This document shows positions 56,031 to 64,000 of a stretch of DNA of 64,000 nucleotides, in pieces. The stretch comes from Nocardia abscessus. Lineage in GTDB: Bacteria > Actinomycetota > Actinomycetes > Mycobacteriales > Mycobacteriaceae. Numbering within the stretch: the first letter of the stretch is position 1; every line of letters starts with the position of its first letter. The position numbers and the translations under genes are program-made. The stretch covers positions 186,001 through 250,000 of the forward strand of contig NZ_JADLQO010000014.1 in NCBI RefSeq assembly GCF_015477775.1, given 5' to 3'. The notes under the pieces are model-generated. The model was not told where the DNA came from. It searched no databases and saw nothing but the letters and a program-made list of their open reading frames with translations.

Positions 56031-56118
56031 CCCGAACACCCCAGCTCAGCGATCGGCGCGGCGAGCCTCGGCGGCGAACGAAAAGCTCGCTGATCCGATC
56101 CGCACGTCCGGCTACCGG

Positions 56119-56124
56119 TAGGTT
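56119..56124 (+). promoter_or_regulatory. -10 box of predicted leaderless mRNA (glgE-glgB)
   Basis: TAGGTT, six bases, then GTG at 56131. No ribosome-binding site. Confidence 0.55.
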
Positions 56125-56130
56125 GGTCCC

Positions 56131-58134
56131 GTGACCGGCCGCATCGCTATCGATGACACTGCCCCGTCCATCCCCGGCGGCCGGCCCGCCAAAGCGGTGG
56201 TCGGCGAGGTTTTCCCCGTGCGCACCGTGGTGTGGCGCGAGGGGCACGACGCGGTCGCCGCCACACTGGTCGTCCGCGCGCCCGGCGCGTCGCGACCGAT
56301 CCGCATCCGCATGACGCCGGACTACGAGCCCGACGTCTTCAACGCGACCTTCACCCCGAACGCGCCGGGCGCGTGGACCTACCGCATCGAAGGCTGGAGC
56401 GATCCGATCGCGACCTGGCGATCGGCGATCGAGGCGAAGCTGTCCGTGGGGCAGAGCGCCGCCGATCTGGCCAACGACCTGGAATTGGGCGCCCGCCTGT
56501 TCGAACGCGCGGCCCAGGCCGTCCCGAAGCGACAGTTCGAACGCTTGCGCGCGGTCGCGGCCGCCCTGCGCGGCGACGACCAACTGCCCGCACGGGTGGC
56601 TCCGGCGTTCACCGAGGAGGTCGCCGAGATCTTGCGCGCCACGCCGCTGCGCGACCTGGTCACCCGCGGGCCCCAGCACACCGTCCTGGTCGAGCGGCAC
56701 CGCGCGCTCTACGGCTCCTGGTACGAGTTCTTCCCCCGCTCGACCGGCGGACGCGACGCCACCGGCAAGCCGGTCCACGGCACCTTCGCCACGGCGGCCG
56801 GAGAACTTCCGCGCATCGCCGCCATGGGCTTCGACGTGGTGTACCTGCCACCGATCCACCCCATCGGCGAGGTCAACCGCAAGGGCCGCAACAACGCGCT
56901 CACCGCCGAGCCGGGCGACGTCGGCTCGCCGTGGGCGATCGGCTCGCAACACGGTGGCCACGATGCCGTGCACCCGGAATTGGGCACCGAAGCCGAGTTC
57001 GCCGAATTCGTCACGGCGGCACGGCGGCTCGGCCTCGAGGTGGCGCTCGACCTCGCCTTGCAATGCGCGCCGGATCATCCGTGGGTGCGGGCGCACCCCG
57101 AATGGTTCACCACCCTGCCCGACGGCACCATCGCCTACGCGGAGAATCCACCGAAGAAGTACCAGGACATCTATCCGGTCAACTTCGACAACGATCCCGA
57201 CGGCCTGTACGCCGAAGTGCTGCGCGTGGTCCGGCACTGGATCGCGATGGGCGTCACCATCTTCCGCGTCGACAACCCGCACACCAAGCCCGCCGACTTC
57301 TGGGAGTGGCTGATCGCGAACGTGCGGCGCGCCGACCCGGACGTCATCTTCCTGTCCGAGGCGTTCACCCGGCCTGCCCGGCTCTACGGGCTGGCCCGGC
57401 GCGGATTCAGCCAGTCCTACACCTATTTCACCTGGCGAGTGGCCAAGTGGGAGCTGACCGAGTTCGGCAACGAACTCGCCGCCAAGGCCGACGAGGCCCG
57501 TCCGAACCTGTTCGTGAACACCCCGGACATCCTGCACGAGAGCCTCCAGCACGGCGGACCGGGCATGTTCGCCATTCGGGCCGTCCTGGCCGCCACCCTC
57601 GCACCGACATGGGGCGTCTACTCCGGTTTCGAACTGTTCGAGCATCAGGCGGTGCGTCCGGACAGCGAGGAGTACCTCGACTCGGAGAAGTACGAGCTGC
57701 GGCCGCGCCCGTTCGCCGAAGCGCTCGCGCGCGGCGAATCGCTGGAGCCCTGGCTGACCAGACTCAACGAGATCCGCCGCGCGCACCCCGCCCTGCAACA
57801 ACTGCGCTGCCTGCATTTCCACCACGTGGACAACGACGCGCTGCTCGCCTACTCCAAGATCGACCCCGCCAGTGGCGACGCGGTGCTGGTCGTGGTGAAC
57901 CTCAACCCGTACGGGGCCGAATGGGGCATGCTCTCACTCGACCTGCCCGCGATCGGCCGCGAGTGGCACGACCATCCGGTGGTGTACGACGAGATCAGCG
58001 GCGAGGAATACCACTGGGCGCAGACCAATTACGTGCGGTTGGACCCCGCGCGCGCCGTCGCGCACATCATCACCTTGCCTCCGGTGTCACAGCAGGCTCG
58101 CACGGAGCTGGCCTACCGCAGGACGCTGCGATGA
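56131..58134 (+). CDS. glgE: Maltose-1-phosphate maltosyltransferase GlgE
   Basis: 667 residues, GH13_3 type. N-terminal beta-sandwich and all-helix domains come first, then the barrel with [13 protein letters not shown], nucleophile Asp381 in FRVDNPHTK and acid Glu410 in LSEAFTRP. It transfers maltosyl units from maltose-1-phosphate to the non-reducing end of alpha-1,4-glucan. glgB follows with a 4-base ATGA overlap, so the elongating and branching enzymes are translated together. Predicted leaderless. Corresponds to Rv1327c. Confidence 0.95.
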   Translation: MTGRIAIDDTAPSIPGGRPAKAVVGEVFPVRTVVWREGHDAVAATLVVRAPGASRPIRIRMTPDYEPDVFNATFTPNAPGAWTYRIEGWSDPIATWRSAIEAKLSVGQSAADLANDLELGARLFERAAQAVPKRQFERLRAVAAALRGDDQLPARVAPAFTEEVAEILRATPLRDLVTRGPQHTVLVERHRALYGSWYEFFPRSTGGRDATGKPVHGTFATAAGELPRIAAMGFDVVYLPPIHPIGEVNRKGRNNALTAEPGDVGSPWAIGSQHGGHDAVHPELGTEAEFAEFVTAARRLGLEVALDLALQCAPDHPWVRAHPEWFTTLPDGTIAYAENPPKKYQDIYPVNFDNDPDGLYAEVLRVVRHWIAMGVTIFRVDNPHTKPADFWEWLIANVRRADPDVIFLSEAFTRPARLYGLARRGFSQSYTYFTWRVAKWELTEFGNELAAKADEARPNLFVNTPDILHESLQHGGPGMFAIRAVLAATLAPTWGVYSGFELFEHQAVRPDSEEYLDSEKYELRPRPFAEALARGESLEPWLTRLNEIRRAHPALQQLRCLHFHHVDNDALLAYSKIDPASGDAVLVVVNLNPYGAEWGMLSLDLPAIGREWHDHPVVYDEISGEEYHWAQTNYVRLDPARAVAHIITLPPVSQQARTELAYRRTLR

Positions 58135-60284
58135 AACGTCGCGACCTCATGCTGCTCGCGGCAGGCACCCATGCCGACCCGCACACCGTGCTCGGCGCGC
58201 ATCCCCATCCCGACGGCACCGCCGTCCGAGTGCTGCGCCCGCACGCGGAAACCGTGGCGGTGCGCGTCGGCGGCGTCGACCATGCGCTGAAGTCCCTGGG
58301 CCACGGCGTCTTCGCGGCGGTGCTGCCGTACCCGGAGATCATGGACTACCGCGTCGTGACGACCTATCCCGGCGGACAGACGATCGTCGGCGCGGACGGC
58401 TACCGCTTCCTGCCCACGCTCGGCCCACTCGATCTGCACCTCATCGGAGAAGGTCGCCACGAGCGCCTGTGGGACGTGCTCGGCGCGCACCCGCGCCGCT
58501 ACACCACCCTCGACGGCGACGTGTCGGGCACATCGTTCGCGGTGTGGGCGCCCAACGCGCGCGGCGTCACGGTGATCGGCGATTTCGACGGCTGGCGCGG
58601 CCACACCGCGCCCATGCGCGCGCTGGGCTCGTCCGGGATCTGGGAGGTCTTCGTTCCGGACGTCGGCCCCGGCGCCAAATACAAGTACCGCGTGCACGGC
58701 GCCGACGGGCGGACCGTCGACCACGCCGACCCGCTGGCTTTCGCCACCGAACACCCGCCTGCGACGGCCTCGGTGGTCACCGAAAGCCATCACGTCTGGG
58801 ACGATCGCGCGTGGCTCGAGCGTCGCGCGGCCACCGACCCGACCCGTGCCCCGATGAGCGTCTACGAGGTGCATCTCGGTTCGTGGCGGCCCGGCCTGGG
58901 CTACCGCGAGCTGGCCGAGCAGCTCGCCGAGTACGTGCGGGCCGCCGGATACACCCACATCGAATTGCTCCCCATCGCCGAGCATCCGTTCGGCGGGTCG
59001 TGGGGTTATCAGGTCACCTCCTACTACGCCCCGACGGCGCGATTCGGTTCCCCGGACGACTTCCGCGCGTTCGTCGACCGCATGCACGCGGCGGGCATCG
59101 GCGTCCTGCTGGACTGGGTCCCGGCGCATTTCCCGCGCGACGAGTGGGCGCTGGCCCGCTTCGACGGCACCCCGCTCTACGAGCACGCCGACCCGCGCCG
59201 GGGCGAGCAACTCGACTGGGGCACCTTTGTGTTCGACTTCGGCAGGCACGAGGTGCGCAACTTTCTCGTCGCCAACGCCCGGTACTGGATCGAGGAATTC
59301 CATATCGACGGCCTGCGCGTCGACGCGGTCGCCTCCATGCTCTATCTCGACTACTCCCGCGCCGACGGCGAGTGGGAGCCCAACGTGCACGGTGGCCGGG
59401 AGAATCTGGAGGCCGTCGACTTCCTGCAGGACCTCAACGAGACCCTGCACCGTCACCATCCCGGCGTCGTGACGATCGCCGAGGAGTCCACCACCTGGCC
59501 CGGCGTCACCCGTGGCACCGACGTCGGCGGTCTCGGCTTCACCATGAAATGGAACATGGGCTGGATGCACGACACCCTCGGGTTCCTCGGCCGCGACCCG
59601 GTGCACCGCTCCTGGCACCACAACGAGGTCACCTTCTCACTGGTCTATGCCTGGAGCGAGAACTACGTGCTGCCGATCAGCCATGACGAGGTCGTGCACG
59701 GCAAAGGCACCCTGTGGACCAGGATGCCGGGCGACGATTTCGCCAGAGCAGCGGGCGTGCGGGCGCTGCTGGCCTACATGTGGGCCCACCCGGGCAAACA
59801 GCTGCTGTTCATGGGCCAGGATTTCGGCCAGTTCCGGGAGTGGTCGCACGATCGCGGACTGGACTGGCAGGAACTGGACAATCCACTGCACCAGGGCATC
59901 AGCACGCTGGTGCGGGACCTGAACGCGGTCTACCGCGCCCACCCCGCCCTGTGGAGCCAGGACACCACCCCGGGCGGCTACGCCTGGATCGAGGCGAACG
60001 ACCACACGAACAACGTGCTGGCCTTCCTGCGCCACGGCTCCGACGGCTCCGCGGTGGCCTGCGTCTACAACTTCTCCGGGGCGACGCACGACGGATACCG
60101 GGTCGGCCTGCCACACATGGGCCGCTGGCTGGAGATCCTCAACACCGACGCCGCGGACTACGGCGGCTCCGGCCTCGGCAACCTGGGCGAGGTGACGGCG
60201 ACCGACGAGCCGTGGCACGACCGACCGGCCTCGGCCGCCGTGACGCTCGCGCCGCACAGCGCGGTCTGGCTGCGCCCCGCCTAA
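58131..60284 (+). CDS. glgB: 1,4-alpha-glucan branching enzyme GlgB
   Basis: 717 residues. N-terminal CBM48-type domain(s) with [25 protein letters not shown] and [21 protein letters not shown], then the GH13 barrel. The nucleophile is Asp398 in [17 protein letters not shown], the acid is Glu451 in [10 protein letters not shown], and the transition-state Asp is in [11 protein letters not shown]. It cuts alpha-1,4 links and rejoins them as alpha-1,6 branches. It overlaps glgE by 4 bases. Corresponds to Rv1326c. Confidence 0.96.
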   Translation: MKRRDLMLLAAGTHADPHTVLGAHPHPDGTAVRVLRPHAETVAVRVGGVDHALKSLGHGVFAAVLPYPEIMDYRVVTTYPGGQTIVGADGYRFLPTLGPLDLHLIGEGRHERLWDVLGAHPRRYTTLDGDVSGTSFAVWAPNARGVTVIGDFDGWRGHTAPMRALGSSGIWEVFVPDVGPGAKYKYRVHGADGRTVDHADPLAFATEHPPATASVVTESHHVWDDRAWLERRAATDPTRAPMSVYEVHLGSWRPGLGYRELAEQLAEYVRAAGYTHIELLPIAEHPFGGSWGYQVTSYYAPTARFGSPDDFRAFVDRMHAAGIGVLLDWVPAHFPRDEWALARFDGTPLYEHADPRRGEQLDWGTFVFDFGRHEVRNFLVANARYWIEEFHIDGLRVDAVASMLYLDYSRADGEWEPNVHGGRENLEAVDFLQDLNETLHRHHPGVVTIAEESTTWPGVTRGTDVGGLGFTMKWNMGWMHDTLGFLGRDPVHRSWHHNEVTFSLVYAWSENYVLPISHDEVVHGKGTLWTRMPGDDFARAAGVRALLAYMWAHPGKQLLFMGQDFGQFREWSHDRGLDWQELDNPLHQGISTLVRDLNAVYRAHPALWSQDTTPGGYAWIEANDHTNNVLAFLRHGSDGSAVACVYNFSGATHDGYRVGLPHMGRWLEILNTDAADYGGSGLGNLGEVTATDEPWHDRPASAAVTLAPHSAVWLRPA

Positions 60285-60660
60285 CGACTCACAGGCCGCT
60301 TCGAACCCGTCAACAGCACCGAACGTGCGCCCGCTCCGCCGAGCACCTGCACGGCGAGCCAGTTCCGCGTACGCGACCCGGAGCACGTGTCGCAGGCGCT
60401 CCACGTCAGGCGCGGCGGATGGACCGACAGCGCGGCCCGACCGAGAACCGGGTGGGCATCGAACAGCAGGTCCACTCGCTCGGAGTGATCGAGCAAGGTG
60501 CGAGGGCATGCAGCTCACGGCTGACCAGCTCGCCGCGCCCCGCGCCAGGAACGACCGTGCGAGTGGGGGGAAGCCGCGGCGATCCAGTTCGCGACCGCGC
60601 CGCGCGGTCAACTCGGTCGCGCGGTGAACTCAGTGCGGTGAACTCAGTCGCGCGGCAACC
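60285..60660. other. Gene-poor gap with short degenerate repeats
   Basis: 375 bases. A minus-strand open frame at 60281-60496 (71 codons, TTG start) is possible but has no family likeness or ribosome-binding site. At 60604-60668 there are four imperfect copies of GCGGTGAACTCAGT, the last reaching into the stop region of the next gene. Confidence 0.4.
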
Positions 60661-60668
60661 TCAGTACA
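60604..60668. repeat. Short tandem micro-repeat
   Basis: Four imperfect copies of a 14-17 base unit: GCGGTCAACTCGGT, GCGGTGAACTCAGT twice, and GCGGCAACCTCAGT, with CGC spacers. Looks like local slippage expansion. Confidence 0.5.
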
Positions 60669-61557
60669 GCGCGGCGGCCAGCTTGCGGCGTGCGGCCACG
60701 ACGAACGGCTCGGCTTGGTCGAACAGCTCGAACAACTCGAGCAGCCGAGTACGCGCCTTGGTGCGGTCGTCGCCCGAGGTCCGCTTGACGACGGCGATCA
60801 ACCGGTCGAAGGCCGCCTCGGGCCGCTGCTGGAAAAGTTCGAGATCGGCGGCCCGGATCGCGGCGTCGACATTCGACGGATCGGCGTCGGCGTCGGCGAT
60901 GGCCGACTCCGGCAGTTCCTGCGCCCGAGCGAGGAACCGCAGCTGGCGCAGCGCGCCCTTGGCCTCCTCGTTCGCGGGCTCGGCGTCGAGAATCGCTTGG
61001 TAAGCGGCCTCGGCGCCGGCCAGGTCACCCTGCTCCAGCGCCGCCTCGGCCGCCGCGAAACGCGGGTCCTCGGCGGGCTGCTGCGGCTGCCCGCCGCCTT
61101 CCAGCTTGCCCGCCACCGCGTCGACCACCGCGTCCAGCCACTGCCGCACCTGCGGCTCCGGCTGCGCGCCCTCGAAATCGGCCAGCGGTTGCCCGGCCGC
61201 GATCGCGATCACCGTCGGAATGCCCTGCACCCGCAGCGCCTGCGCGATGCGCATGTTGGCCTCGGCTTCGACGGTGGCCAGGTCCCAGGCGCCTGCGTCG
61301 GCGGCCACCAGACGCTCCAGCGTCCGGACCAGTTCGACGCTGCCCGGGCTGCGCTGCGAATACAGCACGACCACCACCGGCACCTGCATCGAACGACGCA
61401 GAACCCTGGTCTCGAAATCGGCCTCGGACACCGCGTGGTCGCCGCCTGCCGCTGCGCCCGCGCCCCCCGCGGGCTGCTTCAGGCTGGACAGATCGACCGC
61501 GCCGGACATGGCGGCGGCGACAGCGGGCGAAGGACGGCGTGCGGCTGGTCGATTCAC
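60661..61557 (-). CDS. Thioredoxin-fold TPR protein (CnoX/YbbN-like, Rv1324 position)
   Basis: 298 residues. The thioredoxin domain is at about 40-150 (VSEADFETRVLRRSMQVPVVVVLYSQRSPGSVELVRTLERL ... VQGIPTVIAIAAGQPLADF), followed by TPR repeats (about 165-290). The usual CxxC is replaced by SPGS in YSQRSPGS, so the thiol redox function is lost; the E. coli relative CnoX works as a holdase. GTG start. In M. tuberculosis the equivalent is Rv1324, near glgB. Confidence 0.9.
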   Translation of the reverse strand: MNRPAARRPSPAVAAAMSGAVDLSSLKQPAGGAGAAAGGDHAVSEADFETRVLRRSMQVPVVVVLYSQRSPGSVELVRTLERLVAADAGAWDLATVEAEANMRIAQALRVQGIPTVIAIAAGQPLADFEGAQPEPQVRQWLDAVVDAVAGKLEGGGQPQQPAEDPRFAAAEAALEQGDLAGAEAAYQAILDAEPANEEAKGALRQLRFLARAQELPESAIADADADPSNVDAAIRAADLELFQQRPEAAFDRLIAVVKRTSGDDRTKARTRLLELFELFDQAEPFVVAARRKLAAALY

Positions 61558-61570
61558 GACTTCCAGTTTG

Positions 61571-61939
61571 TCACGACGTGGCGGATGCGGGCGCCCCGGA
61601 CTCGGCCGAACCGGCGACGCTCAGCTCACCCAGCTGACCCGTGCGCACCGCCCAGACCTCGAACAGCACCGTGCAGAACGGCGGGAGGCTGGACAGCAGC
61701 GCGAGAGCGGTGGTCTTGAGGTTCCAGCCCAGCTCGCGCGCCGCCACGATCGCGCTGATCACGAACAGCACGAACACGATGCCGTGCGTCATGCCGAACA
61801 CCTTGACCGGCCACAGCACCGGCTCGGGAATCCGCTTGAACACCATGCCGATGATCAGCAGAAACCAGGAGATCGCCTCGAGCACCGCGATGAAACGAAA
61901 ACGCTTGGCCACCGTGCTCAGGTCGAAGACATTGCCCAT
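61571..61939 (-). CDS. DUF3817 membrane protein (second copy)
   Basis: 122 residues. Three hydrophobic helices: FIAVLEAISWFLLIIGMVFK, FGMTHGIVFVLFVISAIVAAREL and ALALLSSLPPFCTVLFEVWAV. The E-A-x-S-W and HG-VFV-F elements match DUF3817, but it is only distantly like the copy at 36858. Function unknown. Sits 13 bases downstream of the repeat-flanked gap and 13 bases upstream of the thioredoxin-like gene, in the same direction, so they may be co-transcribed. Confidence 0.87.
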   Translation of the reverse strand: MGNVFDLSTVAKRFRFIAVLEAISWFLLIIGMVFKRIPEPVLWPVKVFGMTHGIVFVLFVISAIVAARELGWNLKTTALALLSSLPPFCTVLFEVWAVRTGQLGELSVAGSAESGAPASATS

Positions 61940-61997
61940 GCGCCCCATTCTGCCGGATGCACTACACACTGTCGTAGTGAGCTGTGTCTAATTTGCT

Positions 61998-62785
61998 GTG
62001 TCGTTTGGCCGCGCCTGCGGCGCTGGGTGTTCGCGGCCCCTTGGTGGCTCGCGTCCGAGCGGCCGCCGCTGGCGACTTCGTCGCGGACGCGGCGGCCGCT
62101 CGGACGCGAGCCGGGCCGCGAACGGACAATGCTCGGTCTCGCTTCGCTCGAAACCTGTGGTCGGGCTGTGGTGGTCGCGTAGGGCGGTGACCTGCGGCCC
62201 CGAAGTTCGCCGTCCATGAGTGGCCAAACGACCGCTGCTGGCGACCTCGTCAACGACACAGCGATCTTGCGCGCGGGAACGGCACACATTTGATCTCGCT
62301 CTACCCAAAACCCGCAGCCGAGCCGACGCAACCATGCACAGCGGCGATGACACGCGGGACACGCGGGACACGAGAACTCACCGCAGGCGGGAGCAAACCA
62401 CTGCTGACGACCTCGTCACCGACACAGCAATCCCCGAGATGCGCGCCGGAACGTCACCACTCGACATCGCTCCACCGAAGCTCGCAGCCGAGCCCACGCA
62501 ACCATGCACAGCGGCGGTGACACGCGGAGCACAAGGGTTCACCTCGGCGGGAGGCAATCGCTGCTGTCGACTTCGTCACCCGCACAGCGATCACTCCCGC
62601 GTATGCGGGTCGAGAAGGGGCTGGGCTAGGTCTCGCTCCGCCCGAAAGCTGCGGCAGGTCCGACGTGATACGTGGGCGGTTGGGGGGTCGCAGATCACCG
62701 CGTAGTTGGTGCGGCGACCACTGCTCGCGACACTGCTGCGGGCATGTCGTACCGGCCGCACGCATTGCCGGGACACGGCGTGTAG
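61998..62785. repeat. Degenerate tandem array of about 165-base intergenic repeats
   Basis: The GCGAC(C/T)TCGTC-type core recurs at about 62067, 62235, 62401, 62561 and (weaker) 62721, spacings 168, 166, 160 and 160 bases. A second landmark, TCTCGCT-CG-C-C-AA, recurs after each of the first four. Copy 1 is the best conserved, and the copies decay rightward. It fills most of the 924-base gap between the DUF3817 and thiolase genes. No convincing gene is seen in it. Confidence 0.65.
62046..62112. repeat. Perfect 24-base inverted repeat in copy 1 of the array
   Basis: Arms 62046-62069 and 62089-62112 are exact reverse complements (24 pairs, very GC-rich, beginning GGCTCGCGTCCGAGC) around a 19-base loop TGGCGACTTCGTCGCGGAC. 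Compared with the 38.6 kb copy this hairpin looks like an insertion of about 70 bases. Confidence 0.8.
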
Positions 62786-62790
62786 TCCGG

Positions 62791-62857
62791 CGGGACGACC
62801 GATGGCCGCCCATGTCGGGGCGGCCATCGGTTGATGATGCGGCGCGGGGTCGTCCCG
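62791..62857 (-). terminator. Nested terminator after the thiolase gene
   Basis: A 14-base-pair inner hairpin (arms 62798-62811 and 62818-62831, loop ATGTCG) overlaps an alternative outer pairing of CGGGACGACC (62791-62800) with GGTCGTCCCG (62848-62857). It lies just past the thiolase stop at 62864. Confidence 0.7.
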
Positions 62858-62863
62858 CACTGG

Positions 62864-64000
62864 TCAGACGCGGACGATGAGGGCGTCGCCCTGGCCGCCG
62901 CCACCGCAGAGGGCGGCCGCGCCGACGCCGCCGCCGCGGCGCTTCAGCTCGAGCACCAGGTGCAGCAGGATGCGGGCGCCGGACATGCCCAGCGGGTGGC
63001 CGATGGCGATGGCGCCGCCGTTGACGTTCACCTTCTCCGGGTCGATGCCCAGCTTGCGGGTGGACGCGATGCCGACCGCCGCGAACGCCTCGTTGATCTC
63101 CACCAGGTCCAAGTCGGCGGGCGAGATGCCCTCGCGCGCGCAGGCTTTGGCGATCGCGGCGGCGGGCTGGTCCTGCAGCGTCGAGTCCGGGCCCGCGACC
63201 ACGCCCGCGGCGCCGATCTCGGCGATCCAGCTCAGCCCGAGCGCCTGCGCTTTCTCCTTGCTCATCACGACGACCGCGGCGGCGCCATCGGAAATCTGCG
63301 ACGCGGTGCCCGCGGTGATCGTGCCGTCCTTGCGGAAGGCCGGGCGCAGCTTGCCCAGCGACTCCACCGTGGTGTCGGCGCGGATGCCCTCGTCCGTGGT
63401 CACCAGCACCGGATCGCCCTTGCGCTGCGGCACCGCGACCGCGACCACCTCGTCGTCGAAGACGCCGTTCTTCCACGCCGCCGCCGCACGCTGGTGCGAA
63501 GCCGCCGCGAACGCGTCCTGGTCCTCCCGGCTGATCCGGTCGGTCTCGTTGCGCTGCTCGGTGAGCGCACCCATCGCCTGGTCGGTGAAGATGTCGTGCA
63601 GGCCGTCGTAGGCCATGTGGTCGCGCAGGGTCACGTCGCCGTACTTGAAGCCTTCCCTGCTCTTCTCCAGCAGGTGCGGCGCCCGGCTCATCGACTCCTG
63701 CCCGCCCGCGACCACGATCTCGTACTCGCCCGCCCGGATCAGCTGGTCGGCGAGGGCGATCGCGTTGATGCCGGACAGGCAGACCTTGTTCAGCGTCAGC
63801 GCGGGCACGTCCATCGGGATGCCCGCCGCCACCGCCGCCTGCCGGGCCGGGATCTGCCCCGCGCCCGCGGTGAGCACCTGGCCCATGATCACGTAGTCGA
63901 CCTGGTCGGGCGCGACACCGCCCTTCTCCAGCGCCGCCTTGATGGCGAACCCGCCGAGTTCGGAACCGCTGAAGTCCTTCAGACCCCCGAGCAGCCTGCC
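62864..64000 (-). CDS. Acetyl-CoA acetyltransferase (thiolase), 5' end outside window
   Basis: The visible 378 residues are the bulk of a degradative/biosynthetic thiolase; the frame is open to the window end (first visible residues [21 protein letters not shown]). The acylated Cys is in [17 protein letters not shown], the GHPLG His and the C-terminal CGGGGQG Cys complete the active site, and NEAFA is present. It joins or splits acetoacetyl-CoA. In M. tuberculosis fadA4 (Rv1323) occupies this place. Strong terminator follows. Confidence 0.94.
   Translation of the reverse strand, partial: GRLLGGLKDFSGSELGGFAIKAALEKGGVAPDQVDYVIMGQVLTAGAGQIPARQAAVAAGIPMDVPALTLNKVCLSGINAIALADQLIRAGEYEIVVAGGQESMSRAPHLLEKSREGFKYGDVTLRDHMAYDGLHDIFTDQAMGALTEQRNETDRISREDQDAFAAASHQRAAAAWKNGVFDDEVVAVAVPQRKGDPVLVTTDEGIRADTTVESLGKLRPAFRKDGTITAGTASQISDGAAAVVVMSKEKAQALGLSWIAEIGAAGVVAGPDSTLQDQPAAAIAKACAREGISPADLDLVEINEAFAAVGIASTRKLGIDPEKVNVNGGAIAIGHPLGMSGARILLHLVLELKRRGGGVGAAALCGGGGQGDALIVRV

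Noticed and set aside
54477-56039. Upstream part of the frame containing glgP
   Set aside because: Low-complexity translation antisense to the secreted protein and LysE genes; the phosphorylase family start is at 54476.
56232-58130. Frame upstream of glgB within glgE
   Set aside because: Out-of-frame reading of glgE; GlgB homology starts only at 58131.
60281-60496. Minus-strand open frame of 71 codons after glgB
   Set aside because: TTG start, no ribosome-binding site and no family resemblance; left as a note in the gap entry.

Overview
The window is high-GC actinobacterial chromosome, most probably Nocardia or a close mycolic-acid relative. The evidence is the strong G/C third-position bias, frequent GTG/TTG starts, an antigen-85-like secreted esterase, several F420-type oxidoreductases, the GlgE alpha-glucan pathway, and a right half whose gene order matches the M. 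tuberculosis Rv1323-Rv1343c neighbourhood as I know it from memory. No rRNA, tRNA, CRISPR array, prophage or insertion sequence was seen.

Left half (1-36 kb) is a mosaic of short accessory units. It starts with the end of a Pro-rich protein and a membrane-anchored hypothetical, a secreted esterase and an NlpC/P60-like amidase. Next come a Baeyer-Villiger monooxygenase divergent from an AraC regulator, a stand-alone UvrD-like helicase, and an ECF sigma factor with a SnoaL-like tail. A stress-like block follows (PPOX enzyme, VIT-family metal transporter, CsbD, DUF6131 and LapA-like small proteins, HMA-like protein), then an atypical cytochrome P450. At 13.9-16.2 kb lies a compact XRE / ImmA-IrrE metallopeptidase / 7TM operon, the best candidate here for a poorly described system. 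After it come MarR with DUF5313 and DUF418 membrane proteins, a Ca2+/H+ antiporter, a PhoU-like protein, a second ECF sigma factor, a haloalkane dehalogenase, a secreted HNH nuclease lipoprotein, XRE, LysR, FAD monooxygenase and PadR genes, a drug-efflux pump fused to a winged helix, a group 2 sigma factor, two TetR genes, a secreted lipase and an SDR.

Right half (36-64 kb) is a conserved core: two membrane proteins (one DUF3817), rdgB-rph, an Rv1339-like phosphodiesterase, rhomboid, cysM-cysO-mec (CysO-dependent cysteine synthesis), a P1-family peptidase, DUF2017, clpS, pncB, pncA, dinG, then RidA, DoxX and an NCS2 permease, glgP divergent from glgE-glgB (alpha-glucan turnover), a thioredoxin/TPR protein, DUF3817, and a thiolase cut by the window end. 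murI, expected between the Rv1339-like gene and rhomboid, is not there.

Regulation is unusually readable. Fourteen genes have a TAnnnT -10 box exactly 6 or 7 bases before the start codon, implying leaderless mRNAs. Several regulator genes sit next to clear palindromes, and strong hairpin terminators separate many units. A degenerate intergenic repeat of about 165 bases forms a tandem array at 62.0-62.8 kb, and a single related copy lies at 38.6 kb upstream of rph.
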